A DNA stretch of 64,000 bases from Bemisia tabaci (GCF_918797505.1 NC_092794.1:1798001-1862000); one strand, 5' to 3'. Numbered from the stretch's first letter, positions 34,766 through 46,178 are shown. Notes: generated by a model not told the origin, from the letters alone. A program made the numbers and translations.

Positions 34766-36204
34766 TGCAGCTGTTATTGCTAAAACGTTTGCTGGATTTG
34801 CAAAATGTTTGCCAAATTAGTGTATGGTTTTACTCTTTTTACTAATTATTTTTCGAAACTTGCTAAAATCAATCGCTACTTTAGCAATCTCAATTTGCGA
34901 TTTTCACCATCTAATAAATTGCTGTTTGCACAAGATATATAGCGAATGTAGCACGTCATTTTTGCGATTATACCAGTTTAAAAAGCTATTGTGCACTTTA
35001 CTTTTGCTGATTAGCAAATTGTGTAATATTATTTGAAAGCATGTCTTCTTATTAGCGCGGCTAGTAAATCTTGGAGATTCTCATTTGAGATATCCGCGGA
35101 CCTAACTGAATCCCAAAAAATAAAAATTGGCCATCTCCCACTTTTTATTTGCCAGGCCTTATTCTGACCCGTGGTTTATGGACCATACGGTTATTCGGAA
35201 AAGTAACATCTTATTCGAATTTCTTGGGTTACATTTTAAGCGCTCAGCCGATAGGCAGCGCTTTTTGATTTCGACTTGCCTCTAGAATACTACTATACTA
35301 GTGCTAGTGCTAATTCGTTTAAATGGCGCACCAGCTCATCGATGTGTAGGCTTTTTTTTTGGGGGGGGGGGGGTCCAGTTTTAAAATAAATAAAGCTGTG
35401 ATAACCGTATTTTATGATTTTAACGTAATGCGCGGGTAGTTACGATTGTTTGTCTAAAAGAAATTTTCTTAGCGGTAGAGTAATTCTTATCGAAATTGAT
35501 CGTTGAAAATAAAAGAAGCCTAAAAAAACGCGCCTGATGAGCTCATGGGTGGCTATCATTCTCGGGAAACGAAAAAACGCGTTTACGGTTTCCTTGGTAA
35601 CCTTCGTTTGCTATCAGCTGATGTTTTATTTCCATTTCCCAGCCAAGTCGACGGAGTTAATACTTCCTTTCTTCACTAAATACATTTACTAACACCTGAG
35701 TGCTTTTCTAATACGACAGTATTAGAACTTTTCCGCTTGTTTTTTCTGGTACCAAATATTATAAGAATCCGTCAATAAACACATATATTACGGACTTAGA
35801 GGCCTGTAACAGTTCATGAGATTGAATTTAGGGGCCTATATTCTTATGGAGCCTCGCTGGTCTAGTGGTAAAGTACTGGACTTCGGATTTCAACTCCATC
35901 CTATACCTATGCACAGCAATATAGACCCGCTGGTTAGCCGGACGCAGAGTATCTACCTACAAAAAACGGAATATATGGATACGGACTACTAAAAATACGG
36001 ATATTTTTGTAATATTGAGGTTAGGTAATGGAGCTCTTAGGTAGAACGCTTATCTATGAGCATTCTTGGTCATTTAGGTTTTATATTGAAATCTGGAAAT
36101 TGGCATCGACCTTTTTCGTTTTCTAAGGTTAGCTGTTTTAAGCCCTAAGAGCTCCATATTTCGCCTTGTCCGTACTCTGACTATATAAATAGGTGCTTTA
36201 TCCT
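34765..36204. other. Spacer with a weak tRNA-like A box
   Basis: 35849-35900 contains CTGGTCTAGTGGTAAAGTAC, which looks like a tRNA A-box arm, but no good B box follows. 35595-35685 repeats 545-640. Otherwise nothing recognised. Confidence 0.4.
35240..35346 (+). repeat. Diverged dispersed repeat, copy 2
   Basis: Partner of 18570-18685; followed by a poly-G run at about 35358-35371. Confidence 0.65.
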
Positions 36205-36951
36205 GACACTGTCCATTTCGGGCCCCGGACTTTTCGGTGCGATCATTTCGGCGCAGGAATTTTCGGCGCGAGTGGTTCGGTACGGGGGGTTTTCGGCGCG
36301 GGACTTTTCGGCGCACGGACTTTTTGGGGTATTTCAGTAGACAGTAAATCTGACTTCTCTGAACTTGTCGCATTGATCACTTAGGTATATTGATAGTTTT
36401 GTGGAAGGTGTTTTGTCTTTATTTTTTAGTAACAATGGCTCTTTACTAAGGACTCAGCTAATTTTAGAAATTTTTACGAAGTTATCAATTTTTTAGTGCC
36501 ACGGGATGCATACACTTTTTTTTTACACTTCCATGGCCTTCTATTTCGTTCAGTCCAGCTAGTGGGCCGAGCTGGTGAAGTTTAATCACTCCTACTCCTA
36601 TCCCTCTCATTTCTCTCCTATGTCATCGTTGTTTGGACATTTATCTGGCAAAAGTTGGGTAAGAACTTCCAAGACTTGACGAACTTGTAGCAAATTCTTG
36701 GAATTTTTGTCAATCACACCCACAACTTCCACTTTCTTTGTCTTCCTCTCCGGAATATTCTGACAGGAAACCGCTCTGGAAAATAAGGTAAACAGCTGCT
36801 AAAAAGGTATTGTAAGTTGTATTCTAAAGAATATAGAACGTGCGCCGAACATTCCTGCGCCGAAAAATTCCGCGCCGAACAATCCTGCGCCGAAATCGGA
36901 ACGTCTTGCGCCGAAACGGTCGCGCCAAAAAGTTCCGACACCGTCCATTTC
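36205..36951. mobile_element. TIR element with inverted arrays of a 15-bp unit
   Basis: The left end (36220-36330) has TTTTCGGCGCggnac-like units every ~15 bp (starts near 36232, 36246, 36260, 36275, 36290, 36306). The right end (36840-36936) has the reverse unit GCGCCGAACAATCCT, also mostly every 15 bp. The outermost blocks match as a TIR (GGACTTTTCGGTGCGA versus complement of TCGCGCCAAAAAGTTCC). The direct pair GACACTGTCCATTTC (36205-36219) and GACACCGTCCATTTC (36937-36951) brackets the arrays and may be a target duplication. Interior ~500 bp noncoding. Layout resembles foldback elements with repetitive termini; the class is unknown. Confidence 0.8.
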
Positions 36952-39243
36952 ACGGCATCGTTTGAACAAACTAGTGCCAAATCCATTGGGTGCAGTTTCC
37001 CCATGAAACGATTTCGATACACGTGCGATTGGACAAGTATGCAGTTGCGAAGACCCACATTAAAGGGTCATCAATCTCGAATGACAAGATCTGATGAAAG
37101 GTACCCCCGCAACAGTGAGGGAGCTAAAAATTGAAGCAATCGTGGGTCCGAGCGCGTTCTTGGCTCCCGTCGCTCGCACATAACTCGGATTTAATTGCCC
37201 TCCGCCGAAAGGTAAACAGACCAATTAATTAGATTTAGCCTTCAATTCATAATTAAACACCACTTAACGCATCTCGGACGTGTCAAGAGGCATAGTTTCC
37301 GCCTGTAAACGGATGAGCAGTCGCTATAGTTATTCGTCGCCTTCTTTGATTTTATTGCTTCGAAATTCTGCCAGGTAGGACCGCATCTATTTTCGATAGA
37401 TTTGCATTTTGGGCCGACAAAAGGAATATGAATAGCTACCAAGGACTTCAGCGGACCGATTATTGAAATCGATAGACAAAACTATAGGTACACAACACAA
37501 TGAAAGCGGGTGGTTTCAATGGACAATGGAGGTATGTAATAATAAACTAACTAACGGCAACCTATAAGAACCCCTATAGTTAGTCCACACGGGGAAAAAA
37601 TGGATTTCTAATTTAACAATTAAATTGTCAAAAATATACCTATCTGACGCAATGCAAATGTACACTTTATCATTTTACAAAGGGTAAAGAGCTAATTTAA
37701 ACACGGGAATGCTTAAATTAGCAATTATTATTGTACAATCATACATTGAAATGTGTCTGATACATTTCAAATACAAAATTGTTAAATCAGCAATATCATT
37801 TTTTCCGGACATCGTTAGTCTACCGGAACCACCCATTTTAACCAATAGGATTGCTCCGTACTCCCCATGTCTTCTCTGTCTATCGCTTTGTTAACATTTT
37901 TAATAATCAGCCCGCAGCAGCTTGATCATTTACTTCACTAAATACGAGCCATGGATAAGCGTGACCATCTAACGGTGATCCATCGCTCGATGAGGTCCTA
38001 CCACTCCTATCGAGGGGCTTGCCAGAAGCAAAAGCGCATTTTCTCTAGTATGTACCAATTATTTCAATGGGCGGACCTCTTCTAGCGCATTTCACGAACT
38101 AAGCTATCCGTTTTTGAAATTATTCTCAGATACATTATACTCTCTCAATAAAATCCCAATAAATTTATTTATCATCATTAGCTTGTTCGTTTCGTCCTAT
38201 CAAGTTAGTGGCTGATTATTTTTCAGGTACAAAAAATTGAACGGAATGACTAATTATGCAAATCACCTCACTGCAGGTAAATATTTTTGCACCATGACCA
38301 TAACTGGCATTTTCAGAATAAGGGAGTTACGTGTGTCTATGGTTGGCTGCCACCTTTTTCGTTTGGACGCCTTTCACTGTTGTCGAGTTTAGACTTTGTC
38401 CGGAGGTGGCTACCGCCACCCATGATACGCACTTCAAGTTAAATACATACCCAATGCACCTCTTCAGGACCGAATCAGTGTTCACAAATCTAAAGCCCAG
38501 GGGTGTAAGAGATAAGCGATTTAAGTACTTAGTCTTTTGCAAAATTCATCGCGAAACATGGTGCCGCTGCAAGAGATGTAGAGTGATCGATATTGATCAA
38601 TTTATAATTACTGCTAAGCTTTTCAATAATTTTTGGGAAAAAATAAATATTTGATAACTTCCAAAACAAATATAAGGAACAAGTTAAGCATAATTTCAAT
38701 ATTTTACAGTAGGGTAAAAATTAAAAAGCTCCCAAAGACCTAAATACTATACGTCATATAACTTTCATTAAGCGCGGTATCCATAAACCGTGCTTTTTGC
38801 ACGGGTTGCCTAACTCTACGACTGATATAAAATGAATGCTCCGTTGAATCTTGGGTAATTTCAAAGCCGTCCCCGTAGCGGGAAACATATTGAAAGCAAG
38901 CTTTTTATTCAAAACAAAATTTTACGTGTTACTGCATTTTCTTTCAATTTTTTCTGGAAAAAACATTTAAAATGTGTAAATAAATCAAGTACCAATGAGT
39001 AGAGTTACGAGTAAGTCTTTCTTTCTTTTTTTAAAATTATTCCTTAATTATTTTTTATTGTTTTTTGTATTTTTTTAAAAAGAAGAAGAAGAAGAAATGA
39101 ATAAAATTATGATTTTAATAAAACGAATCTTTCACTTTCAAACCTCAAAATTTTTGATGTCATTTTGAAGTCAAGTTCGTCTTCCTCCTTTAAATCGTTC
39201 GTTAAACTCCGATTATTCTCGATCATGCCGCGCATGTCCAGCA
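36952..39243. other. Low-copy region, candidate regulatory DNA
   Basis: 37130-37270 has CpG-rich text followed by homeodomain-type ATTA sites (CCAATTAATTAGATTTAG, CATAATTAAACACC). Overlapping opposite frames at 38327-38654 (71 and 107 codons) lack known motifs. A GAA run lies at 39081-39098. No exon could be supported. Confidence 0.4.
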
Positions 39244-39481
39244 CCAACACCGAAAAAAAAGATGCTGTGGTAACATCCCGTATGTTACGGTTGTTAAAAA
39301 AATGTGTGACAACTTTTGGATGTTTCTACACTCTGACAGTTAACGTAGCATAATAGCATGTAAAAGTTACATCCTAGGATGTTACTTTCACAGCCAGAGT
39401 GGTAATGACAACATCCAAGAGTTCTCGCACATTTTTTAACATCCAGGATGTTAATACAGCACCTCTTTTTTTAAGTGTTGG
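39244..39481. mobile_element. MITE-like element with CCAACACYKAAAAAAA ends
   Basis: Inverted ends CCAACACCGAAAAAAAAGAT / complement of CCAACACTTAAAAAAAGAGG, continuing TGCTGT-TAACATCC-ATGTTA. Internal TTACATCCTAGGATGT is again palindromic. ~238 bp, noncoding. Confidence 0.8.
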
Positions 39482-39516
39482 ACTTTTCTGCTTGTTTTTA
39501 TTGTAATGTGCTCATA

Positions 39517-40715
39517 CAGGGTGTAACAAAAGTCCGTCCCACTCCTGCCAACTTTTGAACGAATTGAGCTAGGAAAATGAAACTTTTGGAATGTTCCTAT
39601 CTCAAAGGGGACCATCTTTTTGGAGTGTCAAAATTTTGGTCCCCCCCTCCGGGGGGACGGAGGCCCCCAACTTTTTTTTCAAATAGCAACCCCTATCTTG
39701 TGATACCTCATTCGAAAGAGCATAAGAAACTAAGAATTTTGGCGCAAAACGCATATCAATATCTTACTTTTTGACCGAGTTATGATAGGTCAAAGGTCAA
39801 ATTTGACCTATTTTCAAAAACTCATAACTCCAGTTCAAATTATCGGAAAGGAAAAAACAAAACGGAAAAATTTACCAAATTGTGTCCGCTTTTAAGTAAA
39901 AATTACAGAAATCACTTCGAACTAATTTTAAGGGGGGGTGGGGTTGGATCTCCGAATACGTCAATCCAAAGGCCATTCCATTTTCTCGCGAAATAAGCCA
40001 ATTTCCCCTAGATTTGCCTCCACATTAGTTCAGTAAGGTCAAAATCAGTTCAACATTACGTTAGCAAGTCCCCAAATTTCGGGAAAAGTTAAAAAAAAAA
40101 ATTTAAACGGTCAAATTTAATCACCTTAAATTTCGTTTTTCTTAAAACTTTTCCCGAGACTTGTCAACGTAATGTCGAAATGATTCTGACCTTACCGAGA
40201 TAATGCGGAGGCAAATCTAGGGGAAATTGGCTTATTTCGCGAGAAAATGGAATGGCCTTTGAATTGACGTATTGGGGGGTCCAAACCCCCCCCCCCCTTA
40301 AAATTAGTTCGAAGTGATTTCTGTAATTTTTACTTAAAAGCGGACACAATTTGGTAAATTTTTCCGTTTTGTTTTTTCCTTTCCGATAATTTGAACTGGA
40401 GTTATGATTTTTTGAAAATAGGTCAAATTTGACCTTTGACCTATCATAACTCGGTCAAAAAGTAAGATATTGATATGCGTTTTGCGCCAAAATTCTTAGT
40501 TTCTTATGCTCTTTCGAATGAGGTATTACAAGATAGGGGTTGCTATTTGAAAAAAAAGTTGGGGGCCTCCGTCCCCCCTGAGGGGGGGGGGGGCAAAATT
40601 TTGACACCCCAAAAAGATGGTCCCCTTTGAGATAGGAACATTCCCAAAGTTTCATTTTCCTAGCTCAGTTCGTTCAAAAGTTAGCAGGGGTGGGACGGAC
40701 TTTTGTTACACCCTG
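39517..40715. mobile_element. Foldback element A3 (uninterrupted copy of A1)
   Basis: TA-flanked CAGGGTGTAACAAAAGTCCG and complement, 1199 bp. Arms turn round near 40115. It defines the original structure of A1 without the nested insertion. Mirror frames at 39577-39774 (+) and 40455-40655 (-) give almost the same peptide and are artefacts. Lies ~660 bp upstream of the homeobox exon. Confidence 0.92.
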
Positions 40716-40816
40716 TATATGATCCTTAAGGTGATTCGTCAAACTCAAGTGACGTGATTGTACTGGCATGCGATATATTGCATAGATTAGGTGAGAAATC
40801 TCGGCAAATTTTGAAT

Positions 40817-41113
40817 TTTTAACAAAAAAAAAAAGGACCGGAGCCCCTGCCTATACTTAAGCCCAAAAAATCATTCTAAACCCTAAAGTCGGCAAAATTC
40901 AAAGAAATGAAAGCAGGATAGTGGTAGGAAAAAAAACCTCGCATTCGATTCAACTATCGATTTCTGTATTGAATGCGAGTTTTTTTCCTGACATTATTCT
41001 GCTTTTATTTCTCTGAATTTGGCCGACTTCTGGGTTTAGAATGATTCCATAGGCTTATGCGCAGGGGCTCTCGTCCTTTTTTTTTTTTTTTTTTTTTTTT
41101 TTCTTGCTAAAAA
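40817..41113. mobile_element. Palindromic element with A/T homopolymer ends
   Basis: Left half AAAAAGGACCGGAGCCCCTG...CATTCTAAACCC...GTCGGC and inner CTCGCATTCGATTCAACTATC are matched inverted on the right (CAGGGGCTCTCGTCC, GGGTTTAGAATGATT, GCCGACTT). The right end is a ~28-T run. Ends ~260 bp before the exon, i.e. within the upstream intron. Confidence 0.8.
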
Positions 41114-41115
41114 TA

Positions 41116-41154
41116 CACGAGTTATGTGACTGCCGACCTACACCGTCGAAATGT
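41116..41154. mobile_element. MITE tip, ATATCGACGG family, solo end
   Basis: Only the terminal ~39 bp (ACGAGTTATGTGACTGCCGA, then ACACCGTCGA) remains, abutting the poly-T end of a palindromic element ~220 bp upstream of the homeobox exon. Confidence 0.7.
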
Positions 41155-41360
41155 TTCTTTGTCTTTCTTGCGCATATACCTGGCATTCTACAACGCAATG
41201 TAGTTCTTAAGAAAATTCTTAAAATCCTGAAATGATAATTGACTGATCGGTCTACATAGTGCTGAGGATAAGAACCACCAATCGCAAATCCCTATGGTGT
41301 GCAAGAGCTCCATTTGGGTGATTTCCGAAAGGTATCGGAGTTGTACTGACATGCGTGTTG

Positions 41361-41376
41361 CGTTTCTTTGTTTTAG
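41361..41376 (+). promoter_or_regulatory. 3' splice acceptor of the homeobox exon
   Basis: A T-rich tract (CGTTTCTTTGTTTTAG) ends in AG at 41375-41376, immediately before the exon. Splicing here leaves the reading frame in phase 1, and the protein sequence upstream of it has no homeobox character, so this acceptor fits best. Confidence 0.8.
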
Positions 41377-41582
41377 GGGCGAGTCTGAGCGAGGAGGAGG
41401 GGGGCCAATCCACGCTTGGCGCAGGCGGAGGAGGCGGTGGCGGGAGCAAGACAAGGCGGCGACGCACCGCCTTCACCAGCGAGCAACTCCTCGAACTCGA
41501 GAGGGAATTCCACGCCAAGAAATACTTAAGCCTCACCGAGAGATCTCAGATCGCTAGCTCCCTCAAACTCAGCGAAGTTCAA
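41377..41582 (+). CDS. unpg: Internal exon of an unplugged/Gbx homeobox transcription factor (homeodomain residues 1-44)
   Basis: Seen: a 206-nt open segment. It begins with two bases of a split codon, then encodes an acidic stretch (SEEE), a Gly-rich linker, a basic run (KTRRRR) and homeodomain residues 1-44 (41451-41582). Conserved positions are visible: R5, F8, L16, F20, Y25, R31 and L40. The helix 1 block [19 protein letters not shown] and the block [20 protein letters not shown] are the signature of the Gbx/unplugged class. From memory it differs from Drosophila Unpg in this part by about one residue. Family knowledge: these are nuclear sequence-specific DNA-binding proteins acting in neural and tracheal patterning. 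The recognition helix (WFQNRR) is missing here because the exon ends after Q44. That is a known homeobox intron position. Start phase 1, end phase 0. I saw neither the N-terminal exon(s) nor the exon completing helix 3 in this window. The Gly tract is GC-rich against an AT-rich background, as expected for coding DNA. Class assignment is secure; the orthologue symbol is very likely. Confidence 0.95.
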
Positions 41583-41588
41583 GTAAGT
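41583..41588 (+). promoter_or_regulatory. 5' splice donor after homeodomain residue 44
   Basis: The consensus donor GTAAGT directly follows the Gln44 codon CAA. Read-through would break the homeodomain at V45 and give a non-homologous tail, so the intron is needed. Phase 0. The intron extends beyond anything I could recognise on the right. Confidence 0.9.
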
Positions 41589-43429
41589 CGCCCGCGAATC
41601 CTATTTATTCCTGTTGGGAAATTTTATTAAACTAATTTCAGATAGGAAACGTTTTCTCCTCCTCCACTTTTAGGGACTTGCCCAGTGGCTGAGGCAAACA
41701 CCAGGGGAGACCTTCCGCTGATCCCTTGGCGACAGGTGAGATCTTATACCTCCAACAAAGAGAAAAAGAGCAGTAATTTGAATTGCGGGCCGAGTGGCAC
41801 CCCTTTGTACGCGTCATCTCTGATTGGCTGATCTGCCTGCCCTAGTAGCACAATTAGTGTTTAAAATGTTTCAAAAATGTGTCACTGAAATCAAAAAACA
41901 TTGTCAACACATTTCATCGAAACATTTTAAACACGTTCAAAATGTTTTCATTCAGTTTTTAACACGTTTCAGACACTTCTCTATGTCACTCCAAATTCTT
42001 GTGTCGCCTACACCGTGGGAAGATGTTTCTGAAACCTATTGAGGATGTTTCAAAGTTTCACTGAATCGTTTCAGCAACATTTCTGTAACATGTGTTTGAG
42101 AAAATTAGGTTCTGACTGTTCACTATGAAATGTTTTAGAAATGTTTTTCAGAAATTTGTTTCTTCGGGGGTTAACTAGAGGTTAAGTATCAAAAATTTTC
42201 AGACATTTGTTTTAATAACTAATGTCGCTGTGGAATTAGAACCATCACAACAGGAATCCCTTGATACCAACCATGCCTGAAGGCTGAATCGTTACACTTC
42301 ATCATTATCAACCTATCAGAGGGATTAGAACACCTTCACTTTAGAAAAGTATACGTAAAGCACGATGTACGGATTCAATATTCTAGATAGGTAATCCATA
42401 ACTTATGAGCTTTTATGGAGATGAACTCGATTCATACAAGGAATTAAACGTGTTTATAACCTTCACATAATTAAATGTCCAAAAAGTATAGCTTGAGACG
42501 AAAAATTAAGCTGAAATTTGGTAAAATTGATAAACTAAACGTCAACGCCCTCTGGTGGATTCAGTTTGAACCAGGAAAAGTTTCAGAAAGGTCCTAGAAA
42601 TGTTTCTATGTTAATCAATGAAACATTTCTAAAACGTGTCAAAAACATTTTTAAGTGACGTATAAATTTTTAAACAAAATATTCAAAAAGGTTTTAGAGA
42701 CATTTTGAAAATGTTTTGTAAAGGATTTGTTGAAACATTTTCAAAATGTGTTCCAAATATTTCAACTAAAACCACCCATTTCAGATGACATTTATAATTT
42801 GTTTTGGAAACGTTTTAACAAAGATTAATGAGATGAAGAAGAAATGTTTGGAAAATAATTTTGACTCAGTTCAACGTAACAAAGATCAAACTAGGTCAAA
42901 ATGTTTTAAATTTGTTTCAAAAATGTTTCAGATGAAATGGTATTTTTCAAAATTCATTCGAAATATTTCTGATATGTTTAAGAAATATTTCTGAAAAATC
43001 GCGTAAATTTTTTTTAAATTTGTTTTCAACACAATTCAAAATTATGGTAATCACGCATCAAAAAACTGAAAGTAAAACATTTCAAATTTATTTCCAATAT
43101 ATATTTTTAGGTACAAAATTTGGACGTAGGTTTCGGAATAATGTTTCCAAGATTGTTCTGAAACATTTCTATTTTGATTCATTTTTTACAGCCGTAATTT
43201 ATTTCAAATTTCTTTCTAATATATTTTGATTTTAATTTTTTTTAATTTTAAAAAAAACGTTTTTAAAACGGTTCAAATTTGTATCAATGAAACCTCTGCA
43301 AAGCTTCGTGTCAATTATATATTTCAAGAATATTTCTGAAACGTTTCAGTGAGATGACACAAGTTAGACACCTATGAGATGTTTCTAAAATATTAGTGAA
43401 ACGGGTTGTGCTATTAGGGTGGTGCCCAC
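41589..43429. repeat. Field of degenerate AATGTTTC/GAAACATT words
   Basis: From ~41860 to ~43395 words such as AAACATTTCTGAAACG, TTTCAAAAATGTTTCAGA and ATGTTTCTGAAA recur dozens of times in both orientations without a fixed period. All frames here are short and biased to Phe/Lys/Asn. It lies in the presumed intron after the homeobox exon. It looks like a decayed minisatellite. Confidence 0.6.
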
Positions 43430-43820
43430 TTTCTGGGGCCCTCGTGGAAAATAACACGGGGCTCATTTTTCATCCAAAATATTTTGAAAACGAGGAGAAA
43501 ATCATACGCCGGAGATTTCAGGAGTCAATTTTCCAGATTTTTTTGAGGCGGTTGATGGGTAATGCATGCTATACTTTTTTTTTTCAAACACATCGAACAG
43601 CTCGATCTGGAAACATGACACTTTGTTTCATGAAAAAACGAAATTCCAGGTCGAACTGTTCGGTGTTTTTGAGAAAAAGTGACGTGTATTACTTATTAAT
43701 TTCTTCAGGAAAATCTGCAGAATTAATTTCTGAAATCTCCGACGCATACTTTTTTCCTAACTCGAGATATATTCGATGAAAAATGAACCCCGTGTTATTT
43801 TCCAAAGTGGACACCGGGCG
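43430..43820. mobile_element. Imperfect palindromic element, ~390 bp
   Basis: Left GTGCCCACTTTCTGG...GGAAAATAACACGGGGCTCA and inner TCGAACAGCTCGATCTGG are matched inverted by right CCAGGTCGAACTGTTCGG...TGAACCCCGTGTTATTTTCC...GGACACCGGGC. The 127-codon frame spanning it is an artefact of the stem. Confidence 0.8.
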
Positions 43821-44145
43821 AATCAGTCAATTGGAGAAGATTCGTCAAAGTAGGGGTGCCCCTCGGCCCGCAATCAATATTGCGACTCTAGTTTCCTCTT
43901 GGGAGCCATGCCGAAGACAGCACGCGGCGTTCTCAGTGCGTTCATGTGTTCGCCTTCAATGTGCACAGGTAGGCAATTTCTCGACTGCGGAGTACGTTGA
44001 TTTGTATCCTGTTTCGTTGGGCATTTTACATCATTTTCAGTATCCTTGATCTTCCTCATCGCGGCGCGGCCCGCGCCTTGTCAATCATCCTGGCTCTCCG
44101 ACTTTTATGCTCGACTCTATCACCTCTTATAAAACGACAAACTAA
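43821..44145. other. Short CpG-containing spacer
   Basis: No exon supported. 44050-44085 is GC-rich (GCGGCGCGGCCCGCGCC). Confidence 0.35.
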
Positions 44146-44964
44146 CAAGGGGAGGCTACCGATTGTCCCCCTCAGATCGGGTTCAAATTTGGCAGAGAGG
44201 TAGAATAGGTTAATATAAGAAACCGTATTTTGTTTTAGGTGTCAATACCCAGCCGTTTTTGAGTTGTGAATTTTTGAAGTTGCCGTTTTTTCGTGTCAGC
44301 GACGCGCTCAAGTTGAGCCTACTGTGCGCGCACCTTTTAATGCGATTCGAGATTCCGTAACAGCATATGTGACCGTTGGCCAAGCGGTAGCGCATTCCCT
44401 CACGGCGCCGCGGGTGAGGGGTTCGACTCTTAGTTCGAATAGTTAATTTTTGCAATTAATTATTTTGTTTTTTAATCGCTTCATCACAACAAATTATAAA
44501 TCACCTTGTAAACGTTATGATTCTAATTATTTTTATGTTTTTTTTTTATTATTTTTTTGTATTATTTTTTGACAAAAAAGAAAAAAAATATTATTAGCAT
44601 CATAGCGTTTACAAGGTGACTTACAATTTGCTGTGATGAAGCGATTAAAAAACAAAATAATCAATTGTAAAAATTAAGCACTCAGACCAAGAATCGAATC
44701 CCGCACCCGCGGCGCCGTAGGCAAGTGCGCTACTGCTTGGCCAACGGACACACATGACTATGTAGAATCTCGGATCGCATTACAAGGTGCGCGCACAGTA
44801 GACTCAACTTGAGCGCGTCGCTGACACGGCAACTTCAAAAATTCCTTACTCAAAAACGGCTGGGCATTGGCACCTAAAAAAAATACGGTTTCTTATATTA
44901 ACCTATTCCACCTCCCTGCCAAATTTGAACCCGATCTGAGGGGGCAATCGGTAGCCTCCCCTTG
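44146..44964. mobile_element. 819-bp palindromic element with tRNA-like segments in both arms
   Basis: Ends CAAGGGGAGGCTACCGATTG and complement, with a possible TAA target duplication (cTAA left, TAAg right). The arms meet in a poly-T/A loop near 44550. Each arm contains a tRNA-like box pair: + strand 44370-44440 (A box TTGGCCAAGCGGTAGCG, B box GGTTCGACTC) and - strand about 44755-44680. This looks like a tRNA-derived (Leu/Ser-type) SINE duplicated head to head. Confidence 0.85.
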
Positions 44965-46178
44965 TAAGACTTAAAATGCTGTTTTTGGAGATTCCATAGC
45001 ACATGTCACTGGACTATGACCGAATTAAAGCCATCTGTTACATGTATTCTAAAAAGAATTGCACGCGAAACACTTAGTAAGTATACGCGCGACGATAACA
45101 ACTAAAATTAACTTCTAACCATAATATTTTCGTTTTTCGATGCATAATCAGGGGCGAAAAATGAGCAGGCAGATTTTTGTTATAAACTTTAATAGTTTAA
45201 GAAAATTTTGCAACCAAAGAATAGAGTTAAGTTTCTTTATCTGAGCGGCGCCAAAATTAGCGGCCATTAGTGGTTAGCCATCCTTACTCGACAGTATTTT
45301 GACTCGTCAGATAATCATGTTGTTCTCCTTTCACCGGAAATAATTAAGAGCATAAAATGTGTAACATCATGTAAGAACCAAGCTGATTACAAATGATTGT
45401 TACAGGTGAGCCCAAATGAATTCTCCAGGTCAAAGTGGGGCATTAAACTTCCCTCTGGAAAAAAAAAAAAAAAAAAAAAAAAACTTATATTGGTGGTCTA
45501 GCTTGTAATGGGTACGTAATAAACAATCGTCTCCAAAGGGTGTGAGGCAAAATTGACCCCATCAGAAACGTTTTCGTTCCAGGGTAGCGTAACAAAAGAG
45601 TGCGCTCCTCCTATGCAAATATTATCTAACAGTTTCTTCGAACGAAACGGAACGAATGTAGTAACGAGTAGAGTGTACATAGTTGCCAGAATCATGGTGG
45701 TAATCATGCGTTCAGATGTGCAGAATTGATTTGGGGGACCTCTAGTGTATAATTACTACGAGATGGTTAAGCGTGGAGCATTATTAGAAGGTAGATATGA
45801 ACCACCCATCACTTAGTTGTTCTATACCTTAACTTCTTAAAAGCGTTTCAAATTCTGCGGGGACGCTGAGAAAACGCCGATTTTTTGTGTAATTGTGAGA
45901 AGAAAAAGTATTATAATTGCAAAAGGCTTAAGAGTCAGGTAGAACTTTTATTTAGAGGATCAAAGAACCTTCAGAGCTAGTGTGGCTATCCGAAAGGAGA
46001 GGTATTGATAGATACCAAAATCGGCCTCATTCTAAAGTTGGAAGATTTTACGATCTTTGGCGGTTGATGGTGAATATTCTTCGGGAAAGAATGTGGGTTT
46101 CAGCGATTCAAACGCATATCGACCTCGAAACAGAGGCTCAAACTTGAGTTGAAAGAACGATACATATGAAATTGGATA
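44965..46178. other. Noncoding spacer
   Basis: A poly-A run lies at 45459-45483. The 69-codon minus frame at 45498-45707 is not recognised. Nothing else visible. Confidence 0.4.

Noticed and set aside
36205..36951. CRISPR-like or iteron array
   Set aside because: The 15-bp units are contiguous and occur as two inverted arrays bounding one segment, which suits a transposon end rather than an origin or CRISPR.
38327..38654. Overlapping sense/antisense frames of 107 and 71 codons
   Set aside because: Both strands open over the same bases without any known family; no way to prefer either.
41188..41557. Other frames across the homeobox exon (both strands)
   Set aside because: Shadows of the GC-rich exon. 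Only the frame with homeodomain residues is real.
43396..43779. 127-codon plus frame
   Set aside because: Lies wholly within the 43430-43820 palindrome; low-complexity, no homology.
44368..44442. Functional tRNA-Ser/Leu gene
   Set aside because: Box-like motifs without a closing acceptor stem, and duplicated inverted within a mobile palindrome.
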